A stretch of 16,345 bases of DNA, taken from contig JABYQR010000616.1 in NCBI GenBank assembly GCA_022592445.1, forward strand, positions 1 to 16,345. The letters run 5' to 3'. Positions 1 through 8,747 of this stretch are shown here, one piece after another. The notes beneath the pieces were generated by a model that was not told the origin of the DNA, searched no databases, and saw only the letters and a list, made by a program, of their open reading frames with translations. The first letter of the stretch is position 1. Each line of letters starts with the position of its first letter. Origin of the DNA: Cytidiella melzeri. Taxonomy: Eukaryota; Basidiomycota; Agaricomycetes; Polyporales; Irpicaceae. Made by a program: the position numbers and the translations under genes.

Positions 1-2
1 CT

Positions 3-689
3 GAATTTGCCATCAACTCTCGTGTCAACTCATCTACGCAGCACTCTCCGTTTGAAGTCATGTACGGGTATCTACCAGATTTCACCATACCAGTCGGACG
101 TCACAGCCGAATGCCAAATCTAGATGCACGTCTAGAAAAACTCAGACAAGTCCGCGCAGAAGCCGAAGCTGCCTCGCGTCTATCTAAGGAAAAGATGGCT
201 GAAGCTTCCGGATACACCCGCAGAGCTACTCCAGTCTTCAAAGAAGGGGACCTTGTGTGGTTGTCTTCCAAGAACGTCAAAGTACATCAGCAGTCTGACA
301 AGCTAGGGCCTAGACAGCTTGGTCCCTTCACAGTTCTTCAGAAGACCGGTGAACATACATATTGGATCAAACTCAAATCCGGATATTGTATTCACAACAA
401 CATCAACGTTGAACGGCTATCTCTGTATCGAGGAAACGAAGTAAACGGCCTCATACCAGAACCACCAGCACCGATCATAGTAGATGATCAACAAGTCTAT
501 GAAGTCGAGAAGATCCTAGACAGTCGGATCTATCAGAAGCAAATGCAGTACTTAGTCAAATGGAAAGGCTATGGAGAAGGCGATGTAACGTGGGAACCTG
601 CAGTAAATCTGACCAATGCGAAAGAGAGCATTGCAGAATTCCACGCCAGACATACCAACGCACCTCAGAAGTTACCCAAGGAAACCTAG
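3..689 (+). pseudogene. Ty3/gypsy pol 3' fragment: integrase C-terminus and chromodomain
   Basis: The frame is already open at the window edge and reads 228 codons to a TAG. The first residues (EFAINSRVNSSTQHSPFEVM) match the end of a retroelement integrase core, the stretch that normally reads like 'SSTGxSPFxxxYG'. A basic helical region follows, then the GPFxVLxKxGxxxYxIKL integrase C-terminal fold, and then a chromodomain from about residue 163 (YEVEKILDSR, LVKWKGYGEGDVTWEP). Chromodomain integrases are typical of fungal chromoviruses and direct insertion towards marked chromatin. The catalytic D,D,E residues lie upstream of the window. No 3' LTR or polypurine tract follows. The reading ends right at the junction with the truncated copia element, so the copy is broken on this side. 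The frame itself has no stop or shift. The identification is secure; whether the element is intact upstream cannot be seen. Confidence 0.93.
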
Positions 690-3600
690 CTCAGATAGTA
701 GTGTCCTTAACCATATCCCTTCCTTGATTGCATGTGCCAACACAACACATTTGGCCTCCATAGTTGACAGAGCGACCATAGTTTGCTTCTTTGAACTCCA
801 GCTGACAATGCCTCCTCCGATGAGGAAAGCGTATCCAGACACTGAGCGACAATCTCCGCGGTTTTGGCCCCAGTTGGCGTCGCTGAAACCCATGATGGCG
901 AGATCCGAGTCGTTCCCGTAAGTGATACCATAAGCTTGAGTTTTCTTGAGGTACCGGAGGACATGTTTTGCTGCCGTACAGTGAGTAGCCGTGTGAGAGG
1001 TGTTGAACTGGCTAAGAGTTTGGACCGCAAATGAGATGTCGGGTTGAGTTCCGACAGACGCGTACATGAGGAAACCGATGAGGGCTTGGTACGGGACATC
1101 AGTGAGGAGTTCTTCGTCTTCTGCTGCTGGTAAGAGAACGGTGTTGGCTTCGAGAGGAGTCGAGATGGGGTTGCAAGTGTCCATGCCAAAACGCGATAAG
1201 ATAGTGTCGATATAGTGGAATTGACTGAGTGTAATGGAGTGCAAACGGCGTTGGCAAAGGATTTGAATGCCAACGTAGAGAGCTGCTTTGCCTAGATCGG
1301 TGATGTCAAAGTGTTGCCGTAGGTTGGCTTTCAGAGCTGTGATGAGGTCGAGGTCATTAGAGATAATCAGACAGTCGTCCACATGGGTCCAAATGAGGAC
1401 AAGGTCGGACTTCGTAATATGGTGGTAAAGGCAGGGATCGGCCTGCGAACGCATGAATCCAAGGGATTCGAGTAGTACGTGGTCGAGTTCCTGTTGCCAA
1501 GCGCGTCCTGCTTGTTTGAGGCCGTATAGCGCCGTCTTGAGGTGATACACACATGAAGTGCCGTCTTCATAGCCAGGTGCCTGCTTCATGAAGATGGCTT
1601 CCTGTAGAGGCGAGTTGAGGTATGCCCTTACAACATCGACTTGGTGAAGTTTGAAGTTGAGGCAAGCTGTAATGGCGATGAGTAAGCGAAAGGTTTTGAG
1701 ACGCATAACAGGAGCGTGCGTAGCGAAGAAGTCCTGCCCAGGGATTTGGGAGCAACCCTGCGCGACGAGTCGCGCTTTGTACTTGAGGATTTTTCCCTCC
1801 GAGTCGCGCTTGATCGCAAAAACCCAGCGACAACCAACAGCCTTGCAATCGGTTGGTAACTCTTCGACGTCATAAGTGCCCAGCTTGTTGAGTTGGCCCA
1901 TTTCATTGTCCATAGCCTCTTTCCAAAGAGGCCAGTCGTTGCGATCTTGGACATCTTTCAAAGTCTGCAGTGTGTCAAGATTGAATGCGGAGAAACAGAG
2001 ATTAGAGTTGTTGATCGAGAGTTCGTCGATCTCCCCCTGTACCGGCAGTTCGGATACAGGCGGAAGCAAAAGCGCATCTTTATGTCTGGGCTTGGCAGAC
2101 ATTGACCTGAGTGTGCGTTGAGGTCCGTTGTTAGCTTTGAGGTAATCGACGTGTTTGACATTGTGGCGACCTCGTGTGGCAGCCAGGGAAGGCTCGATTT
2201 CAGTCTTGGATTGGGTAGTTGTGGTTGTAGTACGTACCGTTGTAGTAGTTGTGATGGATGTTGTCGGCGCCGTTGTAGTGATGTGGTGAGGAGATTTCTC
2301 CCCCTCAAGACCAGAAGTCAAGTCGATGATGGGTGCGGTAAGAGTGTTGTTTCTCGGAAAAATTACTTCGCAAGACACGAGGACCTTTCTTGTTTCCGGT
2401 ACGTAGTATCGCCATCCTAAAACACTCTCGTGCATCCCTACAAACTTTCGTTTGACAGACTTAGCGTTCAGTTTTGACGTAGGGACATTCACCTTGACGA
2501 AACACGGTGACCCAAACTCATATATGTCTCCCATGTCTGGCTTCTTCTTCCACAGCGCCTCAAACGGTGTTAGGCCGGGCAGAGCACGAGTTGGCAAGCG
2601 GTTCTTCAAGTAGGCTGCGTAGTGGACGGCTTCCCCCCACAGGAACTTGGGAAGTTCGTGCGCATTAAGCATTGCGCGTGCGTGTTCCACAAGCACACGG
2701 TTGAGACGTTCGGCGATGCCGTTATACTCGGGGGAATAGGGTGTGGTGGGTTCAAGTTGAATGCCGCGAGAGTCGATGTAGGATTTGAATTTTCCCAGTG
2801 TGTACTTCTTCGCGTTGTCAACGCGAATGGACTTGATTCGTTGGCCAACTTGGTTTTCAATATATGCGTCGAGTTCCCTGAAGCGGAGGTATTCCTGGTC
2901 TCTTTCCTTCATAAGTGCAACCCAAACAAATTGTGAGTAGTAATCGGTGAAGGTGATCATATAGATGTGACCGTCAATTGTTTCCACCGACGCTGGTCCC
3001 CAAATATCTGAGAAAACGAGTTCCCCGACTCGTGAAACCTTCCTAAGTGTCTTCTGAGGGAATGAGGCCCTCAAGTGCTTTGCCTGGATGCAGGTCTCGC
3101 ATGTGAAGTTGAGGTCGGATTTGGTGTCGACATTGATACCGGTGGCGAGGTCGTCCTTGACGAGTTGTTCGAGCTGGCACTTGTTGACGTGACCAAGCGC
3201 GCAGTGCCATTCAAACCAGGAGCGCTTGACCTGCGCGATCAAAGCGATCGAAGGGACGGATTCAACGGACATGCAATATAAGTTGTCGGATTTTGTTCTG
3301 CTTCCGATGACTCTGCTCCCGTCCTTTATCAACAGATCCTTCCCCCTTCCCTCGTAAGTGAGCCCTTCAGAAGTGAGTCGTCCGAGCGAAATGAGATTGA
3401 ATTTCATGGAGGGGGCGTGGAGTGCATTCTTCAAGGTGATGTGGAAATCACCGTGTTTGGTGGTGAAGATGACCTTGACGTCGCCGCGGCCTAAGCTCGG
3501 GCAGTTACCAATGCCTTGAATTGAGCTTGGCGCCTCCCGATAATGAATGAATTGAGATCGGTCTGACACGATGTGTGATGTCGTCCCTGTATCTGCTAAC

Positions 3601-3707
3601 CATACACCCTCGGTGGCGATGTTAGCGTTCTCAATGGCTGGGAAAGCGTCCTCGTCGGGTTCATTGTCACTGTCCTCGGCGACATGAGCATAATCCCTCT
3701 TTCCCTT
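672..3707 (-). pseudogene. Ty1/copia pol, truncated in RNase H
   Basis: The frame is open from about 3707 down to 672. It starts with an acidic spacer and the protease site WLADTGTTSH (the DTG codons are 3593-3585). Counting residues from the GTG at 3569: the zinc-binding integrase N-terminus lies near 121-160 (WHCALGH, CETCIQAK), integrase catalytic residues are D188, D251 and E287, and a Thr-rich linker spans 431-452. Reverse transcriptase runs roughly 530-800, with YGLKQAGRAW and the VDD catalytic pair at 730-732. RNase H starts at SDANW (D897) and includes E938. The family normally continues into a DNQ-type RNase H end and then a 3' LTR. Here it stops at ELGFLG, at the gypsy junction. Several conserved residues are altered (RVDNAKK for the usual DNG-x-EY; EAKC for EAEY). 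The start of this frame is a frameshift out of gag, not a real initiator. Reverse transcription and integration would need the missing parts. Confidence 0.93.
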
Positions 3708-4433
3708 CCTTTCACCCTTTTCTTATCCTTTGTTCCTCCCCCTTTCTTCTTCCTATCCTTCTCCTCTTTCTTCTTCGCCTCGGCTCTACACTCCAGCTTG
3801 ATATGGCCTTCTTTTCCACATCCATGGCAGAATACTCCGGAGCAAAACTTCAAGCGTTTAGGTTTGGCATAGAGGAAGGTATCAGTGGAAGATTGTTCCT
3901 TACGGCGATTATCTTCCTGTAAGATTTGAGCAATGATGCCGGCGGAGGTTTGTGTATTGTCAAGGGTAATTGATGAGATCATAGGATCCCAGCTCTGAGG
4001 TAAAGCGGTGAGGATGACGGAAGCTAATTCAGCATCCGAGATTGGGGTCTTCTGAATCAGATTGATTTCTTGCCAAAGACCCTTGATCTTCCGGATTTCT
4101 TCCTCGAGGTCAGAACCTTCCGTGATGGTATAGCGTAAGAATTTTCGACGCAGAACAATAAGAGATACGGCGCCTTCAGTAGTGAATATATTTTCAAGCG
4201 CGTCGAAAGCTTCTTTAGAAGTGGTCGCGCTAAGAACGTGGGCCATCATGGAGTTTGATATCCAAAGTCTGATGGCGGTAAGTGCCTTTCAGTCTTTCTT
4301 ATTCCATTCTGCAATTTTGTCGGCATCAGATGCGTGTCGAGTGATCGTACCATCTGTATACCCCCATAGACCCATGTCTGATAAGATGTCCGTAATCTGA
4401 ATGCGCCAAGTAATGTAGTTCTCGGCTCCCTGT
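3596..4433 (-). pseudogene. Ty1/copia gag, main part, with nonsense codon and frameshift
   Basis: This is the capsid-type protein of the copia element. Right of the break it starts with QGAENYITWRIQITDIL and LWGYTDGTI, the standard copia gag opening. A TGA at 4291-4289 sits where family members have Trp (KKD-stop-KALTAIRL), a single-base nonsense change. After it the frame continues through SATTSKEAFDALE to a CCHC zinc knuckle, C-x2-C-x4-H-x4-C, at 3829-3788. A Lys-rich tract follows. Between about 3700 and 3710, in a purine run, the coding sense moves to another frame that leads into the protease. The gag frame itself runs on to a TAG at 3598-3596 as out-of-frame sequence. Copia elements usually have one gag-pol frame, so I read the shift as damage rather than programmed. 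The N-terminal 24 codons lie at 6358-6287, separated by element A. Confidence 0.9.
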
Positions 4434-4846
4434 TGAGACACTGAGTCACGCTTCAAACTAAGTACAACCTTAAAGACAACACAACCAAGCACGAAGTGGC
4501 AATAGAAGTGTAAAGGTGTGGAAGCACGGAAGTGTTAAAGTGTGCGAGGTGGTCTTAGAGTCCTAGTTTTACCTGTGCTGTAAAGAGCGACAAGGTTTGT
4601 GATATAGGTTTATGTGAAAGGAGCTAGACGGGCAAACTACCACGCGTATCGCGGGTAAAAGGGCAAGTCGGCGCGGTGAAAGCAAAAGAGTTTTAGCGCG
4701 GCTCAAAGAGAACACGCGGGAGACATTGCGACTTGTAGTAAAACGGCGCGCGGAGAGACGCGGATGGTAAACGCAGGTGCAGTATTAATCTCGAACACAA
4801 AATGCGGTTGCTGGTGAAGATGAAAGTAGTCGCTGTAAAACGCGGG

Positions 4847-4941
4847 CGCAGTGAAAGTGAACGCAGTAAACTTGACGCAGTGAAGGTGAAACGCAGACGC
4901 AGTAACGCAGTAAAATAACGCAGTTAAGAAGCAAACGCAGT
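4847..4941. repeat. CGCAGT motif cluster downstream of the gene in element A
   Basis: Seven CGCAGT words (ACTGCG on the gene strand) occur in 95 bp at uneven spacing, often as AACGCAGTRAA. More single copies occur nearby (5026, 5690 region). Matching clusters lie in the same place in B (9721-9915) and C (about 11555-11660), where many words have become TGCAGT or CACAGT. In the minus orientation the cluster falls in the 3' untranslated part of the cysteine-rich gene. Confidence 0.6.
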
Positions 4942-5022
4942 ATAACAAAACCAAAAGGAACCGTAAGAGAAAGACAAGCTAATGGAGCGCGAGTTGCAGC
5001 GTAAGGCTATGTGAGGCCGCAG

Positions 5023-5550
5023 TCAATTTGACTTGATAGACCGCGCGCGGGGGCAGTAGTGTAGAACAACACTTCCCGAGCGGCGATGCGTATTGCAAGC
5101 GAATGTGTGGCCAACGACAACGTTGGTAGAGCTGGTAAGATTGAACTGCACTAGTTTGCACTCGTGGTCCTCGCCTTCAAAGTCTGGTGACAGCCAACAA
5201 TCTGGGTGCGGCGCGCGCGGGCGATCGCAGTCAAGCGGGACAAAAGGTTGTGAACGCAGGGGAATTGGGTGGTTGCTCTGAGTGTTGCAATAGGAGCAGT
5301 TATCAAGCGAGTCCGCGACAGAGGCGACGGACGACGCTGGCGAGGGTGATTTAGGAGTAGATCTCTCAGGGGAGACTGTAGGCGCTGCTGAAGGTTCTGG
5401 CGGTGGCGTGGGCACGGGGATGATGGGGTAACGGCGTAGAACCTCGCGCGGGCGCGGGCGGTAAGGGCAGCAACCGTCTGGTAAGTGGGGAACTGTGGGA
5501 CAATAACGGCAAACGCGAGACGGGTTGTCGTTGGTAGGCGCAGCGGACAT
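5023..5550 (-). CDS. Cysteine-rich putative zinc-binding protein, intact copy
   Basis: This is a 175-codon frame from an ATG at 5550. I do not recognise the family. The N-terminal module has C14-x2-C17, H22 and C27-C28 (CRYCPTVPHLPDGCCPYR). A Pro/Ser-rich linker covers about residues 40-78. The C-terminal module of about 90 residues has C85-x2-C88, C108, C118, C131, C152-x2-H155, H164 and C166 (CSYCNTQS, HPDCWLSP, HECKLVQFNL, VVGHTFACNTH). Paired CxxC and CxxH spacing suggests zinc binding; this is inferred, not known. There is no signal peptide or membrane segment. The frame is clearly homologous to 12251-11727 and 10616-10128, with no length change against the former and about two thirds identity over the last 105 residues. 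Start choice: the ATG begins the part that aligns codon by codon with copy C, and a TATA box lies 150 bp upstream. The ATG context is weak (T at -3). The CDS holds about 49 CpGs, far more than its relatives. Confidence 0.75.
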   Translation of the reverse strand: MSAAPTNDNPSRVCRYCPTVPHLPDGCCPYRPRPREVLRRYPIIPVPTPPPEPSAAPTVSPERSTPKSPSPASSVASVADSLDNCSYCNTQSNHPIPLRSQPFVPLDCDRPRAPHPDCWLSPDFEGEDHECKLVQFNLTSSTNVVVGHTFACNTHRRSGSVVLHYCPRARSIKSN

Positions 5551-5700
5551 AAACGTGGAGGAAGTTGCAGTGAGGCAACGCAGAAGAGGCTACAGCTATT
5601 GGCGTGAAGAGACTCCCTCGACGCGAGCGCAAAGCGTAAAATGAACTCTGAGAACTGGGGTGGGGATTGATTGATTTTCTACGCAGTACAGGCAACACCG

Positions 5701-5709
5701 TTTTATATA
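5701..5709 (-). promoter_or_regulatory. TATA box for the cysteine-rich gene in element A
   Basis: The minus strand reads TATATAAAA here, about 150 bp upstream of the ATG at 5550. A TATA sequence sits at the matching place in copies B (10742-10749) and C (12386-12394), inside otherwise diverged sequence. This supports a real promoter, and fits an LTR U3 of about 580 bp between the element end at 6286 and this site. Confidence 0.65.
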
Positions 5710-6286
5710 CCCTAAGGACCCTCTCCTAAACCTTTCCTTCTATGTCCTAAACCCAAACGCGAGAGCGAGGAAACATGGAGGCAGAATACTTCCGTTTGCG
5801 GAGGCAAAATGTCCAGCGAGTCGACGCCCGGCAGGACACAGCGTTGGTCGACGCGGAGAAGCAGCACGCGCCCTTACGCTGAAGAGGCGCCAACCGTTGC
5901 GAGCAGGTGATGAGGCGCCGTCCAAGAGTTGCACAGCGTGGCGTGATAGGAGTCTTCCTGAAACGGGGTTCGCGAGTCAAGTTTCTTCTACCGTTGGTCC
6001 GACCCACGTCCGAAACACTTGGTGGCTTGCCGGCCCATGCTCCGATGCAAAAGGGGTGTGTCTGCAAGTCAGAGTTTGGTGCGAGTTCTCGGCCTCGGAT
6101 GTTTCCGGCGCGTTGCTGCTCCTTGTCAAGTCCTCGGATCCTCGGTGAACTCCTCGTGACCTCGGTAAACTCCTCGTGCCCGTGATGCTGGGAAAGTGGA
6201 GGGATTTGCCGCTCAGGATGACGCGGGCCGCGCAAATGGTGGGCTGCTGCCGGGTCTCCGCGCCTGGCCGATTTCCGGGCATATCA

Positions 6287-6358
6287 CCGTAGTGGGTCGA
6301 TACGGTAGGTCCCCAAACCTTTGTTGCTAGTAACAGCGGGTGTAGTAGTGGATGACAT
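6287..6358 (-). pseudogene. Ty1/copia gag, N-terminal 24 codons
   Basis: An ATG at 6358-6356 opens MSSTTTPAVTSNKGLGTYRI and ends DPLR at the edge of element A. The gag continues at 4433 with QGAENYITWRI. The final Arg is a product of the altered target duplication (CCGT for CTGT); the unbroken codon would be Gln. Upstream, 6359-6498 is the copia leader, 140 bp without a gene, leading to the primer-binding site. Confidence 0.85.
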
Positions 6359-6498
6359 ATTGTTGGCAACCTAATCGCAAGATTGTGGGGATGTTGAGGC
6401 CTATTGGGCGTATCGCCGACGTACTGTCGCCTAAAGTGAGATAATAGAGATCAAAAAGATTTTTGAGGAAATAATGTGTTTGCACTTATTAGAGCGCG

Positions 6499-6510
6499 GG
6501 GCTCATAACC
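6499..6510 (-). other. Copia primer-binding site (initiator-Met half-tRNA type)
   Basis: On the minus strand the probable 5' LTR end ...CAAACAACA is followed directly by GGTTATGAGCCC. Its complement, GGGCTCATAACC, has the anticodon stem and loop (CTCATAA) of an initiator Met tRNA and ends just past the loop. This is the half-tRNA priming used by Drosophila copia and Ty1-like fungal elements. A further GCGCTC on the minus strand may extend the pairing. Confidence 0.7.
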
Positions 6511-6851
6511 TGTTGTTTGAGCAGGTGTGCAAGCGAACACGAAGGAGAGAAAGCAAATGATGAGAATACATTAAAGTCGTTAATTACATGGGGTTTTTAT
6601 ACCTAACCAGAAAAGCGGAAACTACTAATACAGAGCGAGAGAAGAAGTTAAAAATGTAGGTGGTAATGTGCGTACGCGGACGTGAAGTGGAGGCGGACAC
6701 ACAAACATAGAAATACAAGAAATGGAACAGACGGATGACATATAAAAGAGAAACGGATACAGGCGGGAAATGTAAAGTGAAATCATCGGAGGCGGCATGA
6801 GCGCATCAATACCTTCTTGACTGAGATGGCTGAGCGTCATATCGTACGACA
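6511..6851 (-). mobile_element. Probable 5' LTR of the copia element
   Basis: The inner end is fixed by the adjoining primer-binding site: the minus strand ends in ...CAACA at 6511. A TATA sequence (GGTATAAAAA, 6602-6593) lies inside in the sense of the copia genes. The outer end is uncertain. I place it at 6851, where the minus strand reads TGTCGTACG, because this gives TG...CA ends and a usual LTR length of 341 bp. The inverted match between the ends is short, and no second LTR is available because the 3' end of the element is lost. Confidence 0.5.
6593..6602 (-). promoter_or_regulatory. TATA box in the copia LTR
   Basis: The minus strand reads GGTATAAAAA, about 80 bp before the inner LTR end and 235 bp before the gag ATG. 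It would place the start of the genomic RNA near 6565. This is inferred from motif and position only. Confidence 0.45.
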
Positions 6852-6868
6852 GCCTTTGTATCAAAGCA

Positions 6869-7062
6869 CCTCAGAGATTCGACCATACTCTGAGGTGTGA
6901 GTCTACTGATTTACTCTGTACTTGTATTTTACTCACTCTGTGTACAGTATTGACACTATGTGTCATTAGGTAACTATTCAAGAGATTTGACCATACTCTG
7001 AGGGTACTGACACTACGTGTCATTAGGTCGAGTACGCGCACTCTGATAGGTACATCAGAGCC
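6869..7062. repeat. Cluster of short palindromes with two duplicated modules
   Basis: Four or five hairpin-capable blocks follow one another: CCTCAGAG...CTCTGAGG (6869-6896), CTGTAC...GTACAG (about 6917-6947), TGACAC-TAT-GTGTCA (6951-6965), its near copy at 7008-7022, and CTCTGAT...ATCAGAG (7041-7059). The block AGAGATTYGACCATACTCTG occurs twice (6873, 6981), as does TGACACTAYGTGTCATTAGG (6951, 7008). It makes repeated RVWSNL words in a minus-strand frame, which I regard as chance. Confidence 0.6.
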
Positions 7063-7628
7063 AGCACTTGCGAGCGCCCTGCTTACAGAAGTTCCTCGTG
7101 AGGACTTCTTGAGCAATAGATGGTGAATTGGTGGACAGGACTTTCTTGCAAATGTTGGCCACACCAGCACCTTCATTGTGTAGAGTCCAGAATTTGTCCT
7201 TTTTGGTAGGGGTACACAGCACCATAGGTATGGGTTAGAGGTGAGAAAGTGGGCAATGTGGAAAGAAGTGAGTTTTAGAGGTTGTATGATGAAGTGGTAG
7301 TGTTGAACATCAAAACAAAACAAAAGAGCAGCCATGCGCACAATGGGCACTTAATGCTGCAACTGCACAGATTGTGTACAATTCATCTTACACAAGGAAA
7401 GAATTACTATTTTGATTTATTAACATACTGTCTATACAGCGCCAAAAAAGCAGGACACAAATCTGTGGCATTAAGCCAAAATGGCAAGCAGAAAGTCATG
7501 CACTTGCAGTGTTGCAAGCCTTTTTGCTGCTACTGTATAGTCTCATACCCAGATGTCAGGCAGGATGCAGGATGCAGGAGTTAACAAGAGATCAAGACAA
7601 GAGACACAGAGACAGAAGACAGCCTAGT
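7063..7628. other. Stretch without an identifiable gene
   Basis: No feature can be assigned with confidence. A 56-codon minus-strand frame at 7225-7055 (KKDKFWTLHNEGAGVANICK within it) has protein-like composition but no recognised family. A minus-strand frame at 7350-6871 has repetitive, non-protein-like content. A short run of GGATGCA words (7562-7579) precedes element D. Confidence 0.4.
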
Positions 7629-8055
7629 GCTAGTCTTGCAACCAGGTGATGCAACACTGACCAGGAGACACATAGTGTTGCATGATAGGGGCTCTGCTGA
7701 AATGCAATCTGATGATCACTTTCCTGCTAGTGTTAGTCCAACTTGTGACCAAAGGATGTGGTAGCACGCTTGGTCCTTCGAATCTGCTGGTCTGGACACA
7801 AACACAAATGCTATGTGGAACACAAGACAGGGGCTTGCGCCGACTTGCACCCTCGGGAGCTACCAGGCTAACGCTGCATTGTATGTTCTCAGATCCTTGG
7901 CAAAAGCCTTGTGGCAGGATAAAACACTGTCTCCATGTTGCTTTGCAATGCCTGTGCTGATGGAAGGGCAGGGACTTGCGGTGGGAAAAGCGGAAGAGTG
8001 CAAATGAATAGAGATTGATGGGATTCCACGCTTAGCCATTTTCTGGATGTATCCA
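7629..8055 (-). mobile_element. Element D: truncated fourth copy (upstream part only)
   Basis: This aligns along its length with element C 12572-13014 and, less closely, with A from about 5900 to 6286. Shared blocks include AGTCTTGNRACCAGGTGATG at the start, TGATGATCA, CTGCTAGTGTTAGTC, and the end TTCTGGRYRTATCNA. It holds the region upstream of the TATA box only. The gene and the TGAGACAC end are missing. I count about 9 CpGs in 427 bp, so it looks the oldest of the four. Orientation is the same as the other copies. Confidence 0.8.
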
Positions 8056-8067
8056 ACAGTCCAAAAT

Positions 8068-8738
8068 GAATCATGTGATTGGGTCTGGACTTCTGATTAC
8101 TCTTGTCTGCTCCTGCTGCTCCTTCATACACCATAAATCACATGTTTCCAACAATTTCCTGAACCCTTCAAAACTCTTTTATCTGGATGTCCCCATCTAT
8201 CGCTACCTTGTAGTTCCACTTCATCTGTGTCCCAACTTCTACTGTTTTAAGTCAGGTATGCTTATATACTACTACAAGTCAGAAGTCTGATAGGAGTTGT
8301 GTATAGCAAACTGTTATGATATAAGTGCTCAGGAGTAAGTATTGGAATCAGATCAGAAGTCCTGAGTTCAAATATCAATTTAGATTCCCCACTCTGTGTT
8401 ATGATTCAAATCAAATCACATGATTGGGACCAAACTTCTAGTCCCTCTGGCCTTCTCCCGGTACTACTTCACACACCCCACATCACATGCTCCCAACAAT
8501 CTTCAAAACCCTTCACAACTTCATCATCTGGTTGTCCCCATCCACACTCCCTTGTACTTATGCTTCATCCGTTTTCCAACTTTCAAAACAAACCCAATAC
8601 TTATGCCTGAACACTTAACTATATCAGATTACTATACACATCTCCTATCAGACTTCTAATCTGTAGTAGTATGTAAGCAGACCTGACTTGTACAGTGGAA
8701 ATCTGAAGTTCAAATATGAAATTAGATTCCCCTCTCTT
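8068..8738. repeat. Two tandem ~340-bp repeat units with a 105-bp segment in opposite orientation
   Basis: Unit 1 is 8068-8411 and unit 2 is 8412-8738. Their left parts match directly (AATCAYRTGATTGGG; CACATG, CCCAACAAT, CCTTCAAAAC-type words; GTCCCCATC), and so do their right parts (GTTCAAATAT, TTAGATTCCCC). The middle segment of unit 1 (about 8241-8345) matches the reverse complement of the middle of unit 2 (about 8594-8696), for example CTCCTATCAGACTTCT and TGTAGTAGTAT. No coding sequence is evident. Confidence 0.8.
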
Positions 8739-8747
8739 GCTCAATTC

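Larger units (their letters stand above)
4434..6286 (-). mobile_element. Element A: 1853-bp TG...CA element with one gene
   Basis: The ends are defined by the interrupted copia gag. Left flank ...CTCC-CTGT, then TGAGACACTGAG; right end ...GGGCATATCA, then CCGT-AGTGGG. Removing the element with one copy of the 4-bp duplication (CTGT; CCGT on the right, one substitution) rejoins gag in frame as RIDPLQGAEN. The same two ends recur at 9439/11371 (B) and 9222/13014 (C). No LTR pair is visible within it. In the minus orientation it reads TGATATGCCC..., then a GC-rich 580-bp upstream part, a TATA box at 5709-5701, a 175-codon cysteine-rich gene, a CGCAGT-motif region, and ...GTGTCTCA. TG...CA with a short fixed duplication is the mark of retroviral-type integrase, so it is probably a very large solo LTR or a non-autonomous element mobilised by such an integrase. 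It is CpG-rich and the best preserved copy. Confidence 0.88.

Noticed and set aside
3684..3872. Plus-strand hydrophobic frame (MSIIPLSLPF...)
   Set aside because: It is the complement of the Lys-rich gag tail; no independent support.
4703..4954. Phe/Cys-rich minus-strand frame in element A (and look-alikes at 9717-9917 and 11418-11696)
   Set aside because: The residues arise from ACTGCG-type DNA words; the three copies do not agree in frame or in protein sequence.
4429..6290. 5-bp duplication CCTGT/CC-GT for element A
   Set aside because: It needs a deletion; a 4-bp duplication with one substitution explains A, and 4 bp also fits B and C.
5747..6369. Long minus- and plus-strand frames in the GC-rich upstream part of element A
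   Set aside because: High GC lowers stop frequency; matching regions in C and D do not keep these frames.
6871..7350. 159-codon minus-strand frame
   Set aside because: Its C-terminal half is built from the duplicated palindromic DNA (RVWSNL repeats), it has no recognisable domain, and it conflicts with a more protein-like frame.
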